The notes: generated by a model not told the origin, from the letters alone. Positions 44,319-52,883 are shown, counted from the stretch's first letter. The stretch: 64,000 nucleotides of DNA from Thermoanaerobacterium aotearoense (GCF_009905255.1 NZ_CP047602.1:558001-622000); one strand, 5' to 3'. A program made the numbers and translations.

Positions 44319-45029
44319 ATGTATAGAGGAAAATCAATATTAGCGATAATACCTGCAAGAGGTGGTTCAAAAGGTGTTAAAAGAAAAAATGTGAGACCTT
44401 TATTGAACAAGCCTCTAATAGCATATACTATTGAGGCTGCGTTACAAGCAAATTTTTTAGATAAAATAATTGTTTCAACAGAAGATCCAGAAATAGCAAG
44501 TATATCAAAGGAATTTGGAGCAGAAATTCCTTTTATGAGGCCCATCGAATTAGCGTCTGATGATGCAAAAGGGATAGATGTTATTTTTCATGCGATGAAT
44601 TGGCTGGAAAAAAATCATACTGTATATGATTTAGTTATGCTTTTACAACCTACATCACCATTAAGAAAAGCGTATGACATAAAAAATGCGATTGACATTT
44701 TATATGATAAAAAAGCAAGTGCGGTAGTTTCGGTTTGTGAGGCTGAACATTCTCCTTTATGGATGAACGTTTTAAATGAGGATTTGTGTATGAAAGATTT
44801 TTTAAAAAAAGATGTTTTAAATAAAAATAGGCAAGAAATAAGTAAATATTATAGAATAAATGGAGCAATATATATATCGGATTGGAATTATTTAATACAA
44901 AATAAAGGTTTCTTTGGCGAAAAAACATACGCGTATATTATGCCTAATGAAAGATCTATAGACATTGATACAGAACTGGATTTAAAATTTGCTGAATTTT
45001 TGATGAATAATTTTCAAATACAGAAATAG
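44319..45029 (+). CDS. legF: CMP-legionaminic acid synthetase (NeuA family)
   Basis: A 236-aa CMP-nonulosonate cytidylyltransferase. The N-terminal activation motif is IIPARGGSKGVKRKN near residue 9; LQPTSPLRKAYDI near 110 and IDIDTELDLKFAE near 215 are further signatures. It activates legionaminic acid for transfer by Maf. The ATG at 44319 is chosen (AGGTGG upstream, one base after the ptmE stop); the longer frame to 44250 overlaps ptmE without a ribosome binding site. It is the last gene of the operon. Confidence 0.92.
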   Translation: MYRGKSILAIIPARGGSKGVKRKNVRPLLNKPLIAYTIEAALQANFLDKIIVSTEDPEIASISKEFGAEIPFMRPIELASDDAKGIDVIFHAMNWLEKNHTVYDLVMLLQPTSPLRKAYDIKNAIDILYDKKASAVVSVCEAEHSPLWMNVLNEDLCMKDFLKKDVLNKNRQEISKYYRINGAIYISDWNYLIQNKGFFGEKTYAYIMPNERSIDIDTELDLKFAEFLMNNFQIQK

Positions 45030-45065
45030 ACATATATTGAAATTTTTATAATCATTAAATATCTA

Positions 45066-46367
45066 ATGGGGGTGTTCTATATTATACCCGATACAAGATT
45101 AGAGATGCTTGAGGCCGACTACTGGATAGAAAAGATATCCGATGCTGATTGCCTTATAATGACGCAAGATGACATTATGAAGTTTAATCGAGAAATTGTA
45201 GAGAAATGCGATAGCGTCTATGATTTAAGAAGCTATAGGGATAGTCTTACTTACGATGAATTGTTGTCTATGATAAAAGAATATAAATTGCCAGAAAAAG
45301 AGATGTATTTTAAAAATGGGGAAGAAGTAAAAAGAGATTTTTATCATCATATAACTGACAATTTAAATATAACTGAAATAAAAGAAGTCAATCCAGTACG
45401 GTACGGTATCACTATAAGGAAAACATATCTTAGAAGTTTTCCTACAGATATAGCGGTGTACAGCAGAAAAGGCGATATTGAATTTGACAGATTTCAAGAG
45501 ACGTCGTGCCAAGCGATAGAGCCTGTTTTGGTGCTTCATGAAAGCAAGGATGGAAGATGGTATTTTATCCAGATGTACAATTACAGGGGGTGGGCCAAAG
45601 CTGCTGATATAGCGATTGCCAAAGATAAAGAGGAAGTATTTGGTTATGTTGATACAGATGATTTCATAGTGGTAACTGGAAATCATGTCAAAACGCAGTA
45701 TAATCCCTATGATAGAGATGTATCTGAAATTCAGTTTGATATGGGGACGAAAATACCACTGGAAAAAGATATACCTAATTTTGTTGCAAATCAATCTACT
45801 TATGGCAATTATGTTGTCAAACTGCCTTCAAGGGATGATAATGGCAATTTAGTTTTTAAAGACGGGCTTATATCGATAAAAGAAGATGTCCATTGGGGCT
45901 ATGTTCCATATACAAGGGCAAATGTATTAAATCAAGCTTTTAAGCTAATAGGAGATAGATATGGATGGGGTGATAGCTTTGACGGAAGGGATTGCTCCAG
46001 TTTTATCATGTACGTATACAAGACATTTGGATTTAAGCTGCCGAGAAATGCTGATGAACAAGAGAGATGTCCCGGGAGAGTGCATCGGTTTTTTGATGGC
46101 ATGTCATTAATCGGCAGAATTGAAGCTTTTAAAGGCATAAAACCTGGCGCAGCTTTATACATGCCGGGCCATGCCATGATGTACGTTGGAATGGATGATG
46201 AAGTGCCGTACATCGTACATGATTTTGCGGGATATGGAGCGAAAAATGGAGAAGAATATGAGTTCATACCAGTCAATGAAGTTATGGTCACATCATCACT
46301 TTTACCTACATCGAATGGTATACCATTCATAGAGAGAATTACTTCTGCCATTCAGTTTGAAAAGTAA
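45066..46367 (+). CDS. NlpC/P60 cell-wall peptidase with SH3 domains
   Basis: A 433-aa C40-family cysteine peptidase. Two SH3-like segments (about 110-265, TIRKTYLRSFPTD and GWAKAADIAI) precede the NlpC/P60 domain. The catalytic Cys is near residue 310 in GRDCSSFIMYVY and the His near 368 in PGHAMMYVG. No signal peptide is visible, so it resembles cytoplasmic gamma-D-glutamyl-L-diamino acid peptidases of murein recycling (YkfC-like) more than exported autolysins. The start is uncertain: the ATG at 45066 has no clear ribosome binding site, while ATGGGGG itself could act as one for a later start. Confidence 0.75.
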   Translation: MGVFYIIPDTRLEMLEADYWIEKISDADCLIMTQDDIMKFNREIVEKCDSVYDLRSYRDSLTYDELLSMIKEYKLPEKEMYFKNGEEVKRDFYHHITDNLNITEIKEVNPVRYGITIRKTYLRSFPTDIAVYSRKGDIEFDRFQETSCQAIEPVLVLHESKDGRWYFIQMYNYRGWAKAADIAIAKDKEEVFGYVDTDDFIVVTGNHVKTQYNPYDRDVSEIQFDMGTKIPLEKDIPNFVANQSTYGNYVVKLPSRDDNGNLVFKDGLISIKEDVHWGYVPYTRANVLNQAFKLIGDRYGWGDSFDGRDCSSFIMYVYKTFGFKLPRNADEQERCPGRVHRFFDGMSLIGRIEAFKGIKPGAALYMPGHAMMYVGMDDEVPYIVHDFAGYGAKNGEEYEFIPVNEVMVTSSLLPTSNGIPFIERITSAIQFEK

Positions 46368-47102
46368 TTATTGTTTTTCTGTAAGCATATCCCAGTATTT
46401 TTTTGGCATGTGCTGCCTTTGAAGCCTTAGATTTTTTCTTTCTTCTATGGAGATGCTTTTGTGGTACATCTTCCATAGGATTTCATAGTCTTCTGTATCT
46501 TTCATATTAGATATGTCTTGAAGTGGGATGTCAGTTATTATCCATGCTTTTTTATCATATACAGCCGACAAGTTCCTCTTTTCGTCGTGTATGATGAAAT
46601 ATTGATCTTGAAACCTTTCAGCAAAGTGAGGCATTATGATAGGCAGTACGTTGTAGTCTGGATGTATCTTTGCAATAAACAATCCTTTTTTGACCTCTTT
46701 AAATCTAATTAATTCTATCATCTTGTACGCTTCATGCCTCACTTTTTGACTTAATTTTGTCACTTCATGGACTATGTCATTTTGAATGAAGTAGTCTATT
46801 TTTTTGCCTATTTTAAAGCCTAATCTGATGTATCTATATATCAACATATAAGACGACTCCAACTCTGACAGATAAGCGTAGTAGATATTTCTAAGCGCTT
46901 TATTTGATATTTTTGTTTCAATGGCATGTTGTACTTTGTTGGATTTATCTATATCCGTTGACACGAACACGTCATGGCCAAGAAAGTTTATTTGATGATT
47001 GATTTCAGAAAAAATGTCATTAGGATGTTGATGACTGTAATATGCTTCGTATATAACGGTCATGAGGCCATCAAATGTCCCGTCGAATATGTAGTTTACC
47101 AT
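46368..47102 (-). CDS. TIGR03915-family putative DNA repair protein
   Basis: A 244-aa protein of the DUF4130/TIGR03915 family, always found with a radical SAM partner. It starts with VNYIFDGTFDGLMTVIYEAYY; near 170-200 it has PHFAERFQDQYFIIHDEKRNLS, a segment like the uracil-DNA-glycosylase-related family signatures. The product is annotated only as probable DNA metabolism protein. The partner gene ends 21 bases upstream. The gene is convergent and abutting with the NlpC gene (stop codons touch). Confidence 0.82.
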   Translation of the reverse strand: MVNYIFDGTFDGLMTVIYEAYYSHQHPNDIFSEINHQINFLGHDVFVSTDIDKSNKVQHAIETKISNKALRNIYYAYLSELESSYMLIYRYIRLGFKIGKKIDYFIQNDIVHEVTKLSQKVRHEAYKMIELIRFKEVKKGLFIAKIHPDYNVLPIIMPHFAERFQDQYFIIHDEKRNLSAVYDKKAWIITDIPLQDISNMKDTEDYEILWKMYHKSISIEERKNLRLQRQHMPKKYWDMLTEKQ

Positions 47103-47123
47103 ATGTCTACTCTCCTAACTAAG

Positions 47124-48395
47124 CTATACGATTATTGGCAAATTGTTCAAAGTATTATCGATGTCAAATATGCTAAGCTGTCCTTCTATGACATTTCTTT
47201 TTGGCAAAAGTTTATTTTTTATCTTATCTGTTTCTATTTCGCATTCACCGTAATATTTTCCGTTGCATGTTATAAAGTATTTTGCCCTTTTCAATACGAC
47301 GCCCAGCTTTTTAAGTGAATCATAGTTAAGGTAAGCAGCTTTTCGCGCTTTTACAATCCGGTTTGCTGTCCTTAAGCCAATGCCTGGTACTCTAAGAAGC
47401 ATATTGTAGTCTGCAGTGTTGACTTCAACAGGAAATAGATTGAGATTTTTCATGGCCCAATTGATTTTTGGATCAAGTGATACATCAAAATTCGGTTCTT
47501 CTTCGGTGAGCAATTCATCAGCCTTGAAATTGTAGTACCTTAAAAGCCAATCAGCTTGATACAAGCGGTGCTCCCTTAAAAGAGGAGGTGATGTCATTCC
47601 CAAAATATTGTTGTCATTAAAAACAGGGATGTACGCGGAGTAATACACTCTTTTAAGGTCATAATATTTGTACAGATTTTCTGACAGCTTTAATATGGTC
47701 CTATCGCTTTCTGGTGTCGCACCTATAATAAGCTGTGTCGTCTGTCCTGCAGGCACAAATTTATCTGTGCGGCGCATCAGCTTTTTTGACTCACTCTTTT
47801 CCATCAATTGATTGTGTATGAAGCTCATTGGCTTTATTATTGATTCTTTTGTCTTTTGAGGTGCCAATAATTTTAAAGACTTTTCTGATGGAAGCTCGAT
47901 ATTTACGCTCATGCGATCTGCGTAAAGGCCGGCCAGCCTAATGAGATTTACGTCTGCACCTGGAATAGCCTTTAAATGTATGTATCCGTTAAAATTGTAT
48001 TCCTCCCTCAGTTTTTTGACAGTCTTAATGAGAAGCTCCATCGTGTAGTCAGGGCTTTTGTATACAGCCGAGCTTAAGAATAATCCTTCTATGTAATTTC
48101 TGCGGTAAAAATTTATCGTAATGTCAGCAAGTTCCTCAGGTGTGAATAATGCTCTCTCTACGTCATTTGAACATCTATTTACACAATATGAGCAGTTGTA
48201 AATGCAGATGTTTGTAAAAAGTATTTTTAGAAGGGATATGCACCTGCCGTCTTCAGACCAACTGTGGCATATGCCATAGAAGGATGCATTTCCTATTCCG
48301 CTATTTTTGTTTTCTCTATCGCTTCCGCTGGATGAGCATGACACATCGTATTTTGCTGCATCAGCCAGTATTCTTATCTTTTTGAGAAGATCCAT
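47124..48395 (-). CDS. radical SAM protein, putative DNA modification/repair (TIGR03916)
   Basis: A 423-aa radical SAM enzyme. The cluster motif CIYNCSYC (C-x3-C-x2-C) near residue 54 would bind the 4Fe-4S centre; an extra Cys pair (CVNRCS) follows. SAM-domain elements include GYIHLKAIPGAD near 140. A helix-hairpin-helix lies at about 345-375 (LLRVPGIGLRTANRIVKARK), which implies DNA binding. TIGR03916 proteins are predicted to modify or repair DNA, with no published substrate that I can name with certainty. The gene precedes its TIGR03915 partner in a two-gene operon. Confidence 0.85.
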   Translation of the reverse strand: MDLLKKIRILADAAKYDVSCSSSGSDRENKNSGIGNASFYGICHSWSEDGRCISLLKILFTNICIYNCSYCVNRCSNDVERALFTPEELADITINFYRRNYIEGLFLSSAVYKSPDYTMELLIKTVKKLREEYNFNGYIHLKAIPGADVNLIRLAGLYADRMSVNIELPSEKSLKLLAPQKTKESIIKPMSFIHNQLMEKSESKKLMRRTDKFVPAGQTTQLIIGATPESDRTILKLSENLYKYYDLKRVYYSAYIPVFNDNNILGMTSPPLLREHRLYQADWLLRYYNFKADELLTEEEPNFDVSLDPKINWAMKNLNLFPVEVNTADYNMLLRVPGIGLRTANRIVKARKAAYLNYDSLKKLGVVLKRAKYFITCNGKYYGECEIETDKIKNKLLPKRNVIEGQLSIFDIDNTLNNLPIIV

Positions 48396-48470
48396 TTTAA
48401 AAACACCTCAATGATATTATAACACAAACATACGTTCAGATAAAAGCAATTAAATCATGTTGAAAAAAAT

Positions 48471-48497
48471 TTAATAAAAATTTCTTAAAGCCGATAT
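48471..48497 (+). promoter_or_regulatory. sigma-28 promoter of the Spo0E-like gene
   Basis: TTAA (48471-48474), 15-base spacer, GCCGATAT (48490-48497). The -10 is strong; the -35 departs from TAAA. Confidence 0.7.
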
Positions 48498-48539
48498 ATA
48501 AAAATGAAGTAAGTTACAATAGCTTATATGGAGGAGAAA

Positions 48540-48716
48540 ATGGCAAAGATCATAAAAGAACATTACTATAAAAATGATTCAGTGGAGGAGAAGATAAAGC
48601 TATTGAAGAAGGAGCTCAATAAAAACATAGTAGATATGACAAAGGCGCTGGAGATAAGTCAGGAATTAGATAAGCTTATTGTAGAATACATGTCTTGCGA
48701 AAAAAACGCCAAATAA
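48540..48716 (+). CDS. Spo0E-family aspartyl-phosphate phosphatase
   Basis: A 58-aa protein with two predicted helices and the SQELD signature (ISQELDKLIVEYM near residue 38), which in Spo0E-type phosphatases contacts Spo0A-P and dephosphorylates it to hold back sporulation. The ATG at 48540 follows GGAGG by 5 bases; the in-frame ATG at 48528 is part of the ribosome binding site region. It sits between the radical SAM gene (divergent) and the flaG-fliD operon. Its own promoter fits the sigma-28 pattern, so it should be made with the flagella. Confidence 0.85.
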   Translation: MAKIIKEHYYKNDSVEEKIKLLKKELNKNIVDMTKALEISQELDKLIVEYMSCEKNAK

Positions 48717-48722
48717 ATTAAC

Positions 48723-48749
48723 TAATTTTTTAAAATATTTTGCCGATAT
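48723..48749 (+). promoter_or_regulatory. sigma-28 promoter of flaG-fliD
   Basis: TAAT (48723-48726), 15-base spacer, GCCGATAT (48742-48749). Confidence 0.72.
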
Positions 48750-48788
48750 ATAGGTTAACATGTGAGTTATTTTTAGGGAGGTATATAG

Positions 48789-49115
48789 ATGATTCAAAAT
48801 ATATCGTTAGAAGGAGGAAGTGGAAAGCTAAATAGCTTATTGACTGACAAGATTGATGACGTAAAAGAGATTTTCAAAAATCCAGTAGATGAGAAATCTG
48901 TAAAGGACGAAATAAACGACGTCAACAATAAAATCAAGAAAAATGACGGTACATATTTTGAATTTTCTGTTCACAAACCTACAAATACGATCGTAGTGAA
49001 AATTGTAGATAGCAGGACAAATGAAGTCATCGACGAGATTCCGCCAGAAAAAATATTGGATTTAGTGGCGGGATTGTGGAAAATGGTTGGCTTAATTGTT
49101 GATAAAAAAGTATAG
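48789..49115 (+). CDS. flaG: FlaG-family flagellar protein
   Basis: A 108-aa FlaG protein, thought to limit filament length or affect filament assembly. The C-terminal domain has FSVHKPTNTIVVKIVDSRTNEVIDEIPPEKILDL, of which the key features are VKIVD, NEVIDEIPPEK. The N-terminus is a charged linker. ATG follows GGGAGGT. fliD follows after 21 bases. Confidence 0.92.
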   Translation: MIQNISLEGGSGKLNSLLTDKIDDVKEIFKNPVDEKSVKDEINDVNNKIKKNDGTYFEFSVHKPTNTIVVKIVDSRTNEVIDEIPPEKILDLVAGLWKMVGLIVDKKV

Positions 49116-49136
49116 GAAGTATAGGGGGAATGTGTG

Positions 49137-50681
49137 ATGGATCCTATTACAATGCAAAACTCTACTACAAGTAATTTGCTTAGAATAAGCGGTCTCGCAT
49201 CAGGTATAAATACAGACCAAATAGTGAGCCAATTAATGGCTGCTGCAAGTATGCCGCTTGATCAATTGGAGCAGCAAAAGCAATGGCTTCAATGGCAACA
49301 GGAAGATATGCAAAGCATTAACACACAATTATTGTCCCTTAGAGATGATACTTTGTTTCAAATGACACTGCAAGGGACATTTTTAGCAAAGACGGTTTCG
49401 TCAAATACATCAATAGCCACAGCTACGGCAGGTGTGAATGCTGTAAATGGGACGTATACATTAAGTGTCAGTCAATTGGCGACAGGAGCAACTTCTGCCA
49501 GCACCGCTGCTATTGGTGCTTATAATAGCAGTACCAATACGTACAATACTTTAATTCCTGCTGGAACTACTTATACGATAACTATTAATGGGAAACAAAT
49601 TACATTAGGAGATCCGACAGGAACGAAGGCGTGGACTATAAATGACATAGTTACTGCAATAAATTCAGCTAATGCAGGCGTCAATGCGACTTATGATACG
49701 ACTACTGATAGACTCTTTTTAATAACAAGCACTACGGGTTCAAATGCGACAATTGATTTTACAGGGACAACAGATCCAAATGCGCTTAATTTTTTGACAA
49801 ATACCTTAAAGTTAAATACTTCTACAGTTACAGGTACAGATGCTTCATTTTCGTTTAATGGAGTGAACATAACTACTTCTTCAAATAATGCATCTGTTGC
49901 AGGTATAAATATTAACCTTACAGGAATTGGTCAGACGACTCTATCGGTACAAACAGATACAGATACAATATATAACAGTATCAAAAACTTTGTTGATGCA
50001 TATAACAATGTGATTACTCAGATAAATTCGAAGTTAACAGAAGAAAGATATTATGACTATCAACCACTGACAGATTCTCAAAAACAGCAGATGAGCCAAG
50101 ATGATATAACAGCATGGGAGCAGAAAGCCAGAAGTGGTGATTTGAATGGTAATGATACGCTAACCTCTATCTATTACAGTATGAGAGAGGCAATATCTGG
50201 AATTGTCACAGCATCTGATGGTACAACTATGACATTAAGCTCTATAGGTATAACTACAGGGCAGTGGTATGAAGGTGGTAAACTCTATATTGATGATACT
50301 ACGCTAAAAAATGCAATACAAAATAATCCTCAAGAAGTGATGGATCTTTTTACAAAAATAACAGAGCCTGTGACAAATGTAAATGCTACACCAGGTTCAA
50401 GCTCAAATGATGGAATTGCTGCCAGACTCTATTATATAGTAAATAATGGTATAAATTCTATTATACAAGAAGCTGGTGGCGGGCAATATCAGTTATATGA
50501 TAATAGCTTTTTGGGTCAGCAGATAAATGATTTGAATCAAAGAATATCAGATATGCAAGATCAGTTGAATACTTTAGAACAACAGTACTACAATGAGTTT
50601 TCACAGATGGAGACGTATATTTCTCAAATGAATTCTCAAAGCCAATGGTTAAGCCAACAGACAAGTAGCTCGTCAGGTTAA
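49137..50681 (+). CDS. fliD: flagellar cap protein FliD
   Basis: FliD (HAP2) caps the filament and helps flagellin fold into place. The 514-aa protein has the N-terminal signature ISGLASGINTDQIVSQLM near residue 17 and LDQLEQQKQWLQWQQEDMQ near 45, and a C-terminal coiled region (QQINDLNQRISDMQDQLNTLEQQYYNEF). The middle is Thr/Ser/Asn-rich, as in Clostridial FliD. ATG at 49137 is chosen over the adjoining GTG at 49134 because of spacing from GGGGG. Confidence 0.94.
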   Translation: MDPITMQNSTTSNLLRISGLASGINTDQIVSQLMAAASMPLDQLEQQKQWLQWQQEDMQSINTQLLSLRDDTLFQMTLQGTFLAKTVSSNTSIATATAGVNAVNGTYTLSVSQLATGATSASTAAIGAYNSSTNTYNTLIPAGTTYTITINGKQITLGDPTGTKAWTINDIVTAINSANAGVNATYDTTTDRLFLITSTTGSNATIDFTGTTDPNALNFLTNTLKLNTSTVTGTDASFSFNGVNITTSSNNASVAGININLTGIGQTTLSVQTDTDTIYNSIKNFVDAYNNVITQINSKLTEERYYDYQPLTDSQKQQMSQDDITAWEQKARSGDLNGNDTLTSIYYSMREAISGIVTASDGTTMTLSSIGITTGQWYEGGKLYIDDTTLKNAIQNNPQEVMDLFTKITEPVTNVNATPGSSSNDGIAARLYYIVNNGINSIIQEAGGGQYQLYDNSFLGQQINDLNQRISDMQDQLNTLEQQYYNEFSQMETYISQMNSQSQWLSQQTSSSSG

Positions 50682-50710
50682 GGTGATTATGTAGGAAGGG
50701 GAATTGATAA

Positions 50711-51097
50711 ATGATCGATCCTTATATGGAGTACAGGCGAAATTCTGTCATGACGGCAAGTCCGGAAGAATTGGTCTTGATGCTCTACAATGGAATTATT
50801 CGCTTTGCAAATGAAGCGAAACAAGCGATAGATGATAAAAATATCGAAAAAGCTCATAACAGCATAACAAGAGCGCAGGACATAGTATTGGAGCTTATGG
50901 CGACTCTTGACATGCAGTATGATATATCAAAAAATCTTTACAGCATCTATGATTTTATTTCAAGAAGGCTGATAGACGCTAATTTAAAAAAAGATAAAAA
51001 GCCGTTAGACGAAGTAATATCTTTGATAACAGAGCTTAGAGATACATGGGGAGAAGCTATGGGGAAAGTTCGAGCAAAAGTATATTCTAAAGGTTGA
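50711..51097 (+). CDS. fliS: flagellar chaperone FliS
   Basis: FliS binds newly made flagellin and prevents early polymerisation. The 128-aa all-helical protein has YRRNSVMTASPEELVLMLYNGIIRF at the start (key: ASPEELVLMLYNG) and KAHNSITRAQDIVLELMATLD near 55. It lies 29 bases after fliD. ATG follows AGGAAGGGG. Confidence 0.95.
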   Translation: MIDPYMEYRRNSVMTASPEELVLMLYNGIIRFANEAKQAIDDKNIEKAHNSITRAQDIVLELMATLDMQYDISKNLYSIYDFISRRLIDANLKKDKKPLDEVISLITELRDTWGEAMGKVRAKVYSKG

Positions 51098-51103
51098 TAT
51101 AGT

Positions 51104-51571
51104 ATGGTAAGCGATGTTAAAAAATTGATAGAGTTGGCTGAAAAAAAATTAAATTATTTAAATGAGATGCTTCAATTAAATAATCAGTTAAACATAGCTA
51201 TAAATTCACAAAAGCTTGATGACATAAAAACCATATTGGAGAAAAAACAAAACATCATAGCAAGCATTGATGAGATAGACAGTGAATTTCTGCCTATGTA
51301 CAATCTGTACAAAAAGGTAAATAGGATAGACAGCATTTTTAATACGCCTAATAATAGTGCAGAAAAAAGCGTATTAAAGGGAATACTGATAGATATAAAG
51401 GGCACATTGGAAAAAATAAAAGAAGTCGAGGACAAAAATTTAGAGGATATAAATTGTGCTTTTAAAAATCTGGAAGAAAAAATAGATGACTTATCAAAGG
51501 GTAAAAAAGGATATATAGAGTATCTTAAGTATTACACACCTGGCAGCTATTTTGTGGATAAAAAGCGCTAA
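51104..51571 (+). CDS. FliT-like flagellar chaperone or related helical protein
   Basis: A 155-aa helical protein located just after fliS, where Bacilli carry fliT. Its sequence (LIELAEKKLNYLNEMLQLNNQLN, then LEKKQNIIASIDEIDSEF) gives long amphipathic helices typical of flagellar export chaperones. FliT and FlgN sequences diverge widely, so the exact name is uncertain. It ends the flaG-fliD-fliS operon. Confidence 0.7.
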   Translation: MVSDVKKLIELAEKKLNYLNEMLQLNNQLNIAINSQKLDDIKTILEKKQNIIASIDEIDSEFLPMYNLYKKVNRIDSIFNTPNNSAEKSVLKGILIDIKGTLEKIKEVEDKNLEDINCAFKNLEEKIDDLSKGKKGYIEYLKYYTPGSYFVDKKR

Positions 51572-51618
51572 ATGTTTATGCGGTAATAATTATGCAATTT
51601 TTAAAATTTTAAAATTTA

Positions 51619-51647
51619 TTGATAAAACTTTTAACCGGTGGTATAAT
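51619..51647 (+). promoter_or_regulatory. sigma-A promoter of the zinc-ribbon gene
   Basis: TTGATA (51619-51624), 17-base spacer, TATAAT (51642-51647). Confidence 0.78.
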
Positions 51648-51709
51648 ATTACTGTATAGTCTAATTGGCTATACAGTAAATAAATGTCAAAGTGAGGGGA
51701 TTATTTATT

Positions 51710-51904
51710 ATGTATCAAGACAAGACATTAGTCTGCAAAGACTGTGGAGCAGAATTCGTGTGGACTGCCGGTGAACAAGAATTTTATGCTCAGAAAGGCT
51801 TTCAAAATGCGCCAGTAAGGTGCAAATCATGCAGAGATGCTAAAAAGCAGAGAAACAATCAGTTTAACTCCAGGAGAGGAAGAGTTGCTGGAGCAAATAA
51901 GTAA
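51710..51904 (+). CDS. zinc-ribbon domain protein
   Basis: A 64-aa protein with CKDCG near residue 9 and CKSC near 38, the zinc ligands of the small probable zinc-ribbon family; a basic C-terminal tail (KKQRNNQFNSRRGRV) suggests nucleic acid contact. FVWTAGEQEFYAQKGF between the knuckles is the family signature. ATG 51710 follows GAGGGG. A strong promoter and high-quality ribosome binding site suggest good expression. Function is unknown. Confidence 0.82.
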   Translation: MYQDKTLVCKDCGAEFVWTAGEQEFYAQKGFQNAPVRCKSCRDAKKQRNNQFNSRRGRVAGANK

Positions 51905-51941
51905 TCCCCTTCACTTTTGTAAGAAGTAAAGAGGATTATTG

Positions 51942-51968
51942 AGGGCATTCCGAAAGGGATGCCCTTTA
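51942..51968 (+). terminator. intrinsic terminator after the zinc-ribbon gene
   Basis: AGGGCAT-TCC pairs with GG-GATGCCCT around GAAA, followed by TTT. Confidence 0.7.
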
Positions 51969-52012
51969 ATCATTTCTCCACCAGAAAATTTTTTGATGTG
52001 TTAAAAAATATA

Positions 52013-52041
52013 TTGCAATATTATGCATGTGATAGTATAAT
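52013..52041 (+). promoter_or_regulatory. sigma-A promoter of the amino-acid ABC transporter
   Basis: TTGCAA (52013-52018), 17-base spacer, TATAAT (52036-52041). Confidence 0.75.
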
Positions 52042-52078
52042 TATTTAGTAAATTATCTATTGTCGGGAGGAGAAAAAA

Positions 52079-52855
52079 TTGAAAAAAAGGTTGATAATAT
52101 CTTTAATTCTTATCACTATTATGTCTGTTGCACTAAGCGGTTGTTCGAAACAATCTACGTTAAGCAGAGTTAAGAAATCAGGGGTTATCGTCATGGGTAC
52201 CAGCGCCGATTTCCCACCGTTTGAATTTCACAAAGTTGTCAACGGTAATGACACTATAATGGGTTTTGATGTAGATCTGGCTAATGCAATTGCTAAAAAA
52301 TTAGGTGTAAAACTTCAGATAAAAGATATGGATTTTACAGGGCTTATTCCAGCTCTTCAAAGCGGGCAGATTGACATGGCTATTGCAGGGATGAATGCTA
52401 CACCAGAGAGAAAGAAAAACGTCGATTTTTCTGATGAGTATTATAATTCTGAGCAAGTTTTAGTCGTGAAAAGCTCCAGCAATATAAATAACTTAAATGA
52501 CTTGAAAGGAAAGACGGTAGCTGTGCAGCTTGGCACTACATCTGATGATGCTGCTAAGAAGATAAAAGGAATAGACATAAAAGAGCTAAATAGATTAGGC
52601 GATGCATTTTTATCATTAGAAAATGGCAGGGTAGACGCTATATTGATGGAAAGCACAATTGCAGATGCATACTTAAAAGAGTATAAAGACATGAAGATGC
52701 TTCACATTAAAGAGATAAATGAAGCAGTGCCAGGATATTCAGTCGCTGTCGCAAAAGGAAATCAAGATCTGGTAAACCAGATAAACAGTGTGATAAAAGA
52801 GCTCAAAGACAGCGGTGAATACGAAAAAATGTTAAACAAATGGATGGGGAAATAA
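52079..52855 (+). CDS. polar amino-acid ABC transporter, substrate-binding lipoprotein
   Basis: A 258-aa SBP_bac_3 family lipoprotein. The lipobox LSGC (Cys22) anchors it outside. GTSADFPPFEF near residue 42, GFDVDLANAIAKKLG near 65, GLIPALQSGQIDMAIAGM near 87 and TPERKKNVDFSDEYY near 108 are the family set (key residues cited). It binds a polar amino acid such as glutamine, arginine or cystine; which one is not decidable here. The start is TTG 52079 with GGGAGGAG upstream. It is first of three genes. Confidence 0.9.
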   Translation: MKKRLIISLILITIMSVALSGCSKQSTLSRVKKSGVIVMGTSADFPPFEFHKVVNGNDTIMGFDVDLANAIAKKLGVKLQIKDMDFTGLIPALQSGQIDMAIAGMNATPERKKNVDFSDEYYNSEQVLVVKSSSNINNLNDLKGKTVAVQLGTTSDDAAKKIKGIDIKELNRLGDAFLSLENGRVDAILMESTIADAYLKEYKDMKMLHIKEINEAVPGYSVAVAKGNQDLVNQINSVIKELKDSGEYEKMLNKWMGK

Positions 52856-52883
52856 AGCCTCTTGAAAGGAGAAAAAAAGGTTA

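Noticed and set aside
36016-45029. Mobile genomic island for the glycosylation operon
   Set aside because: It is AT-richer than neighbours, but no integrase, tRNA junction, direct repeat or transposase was seen.
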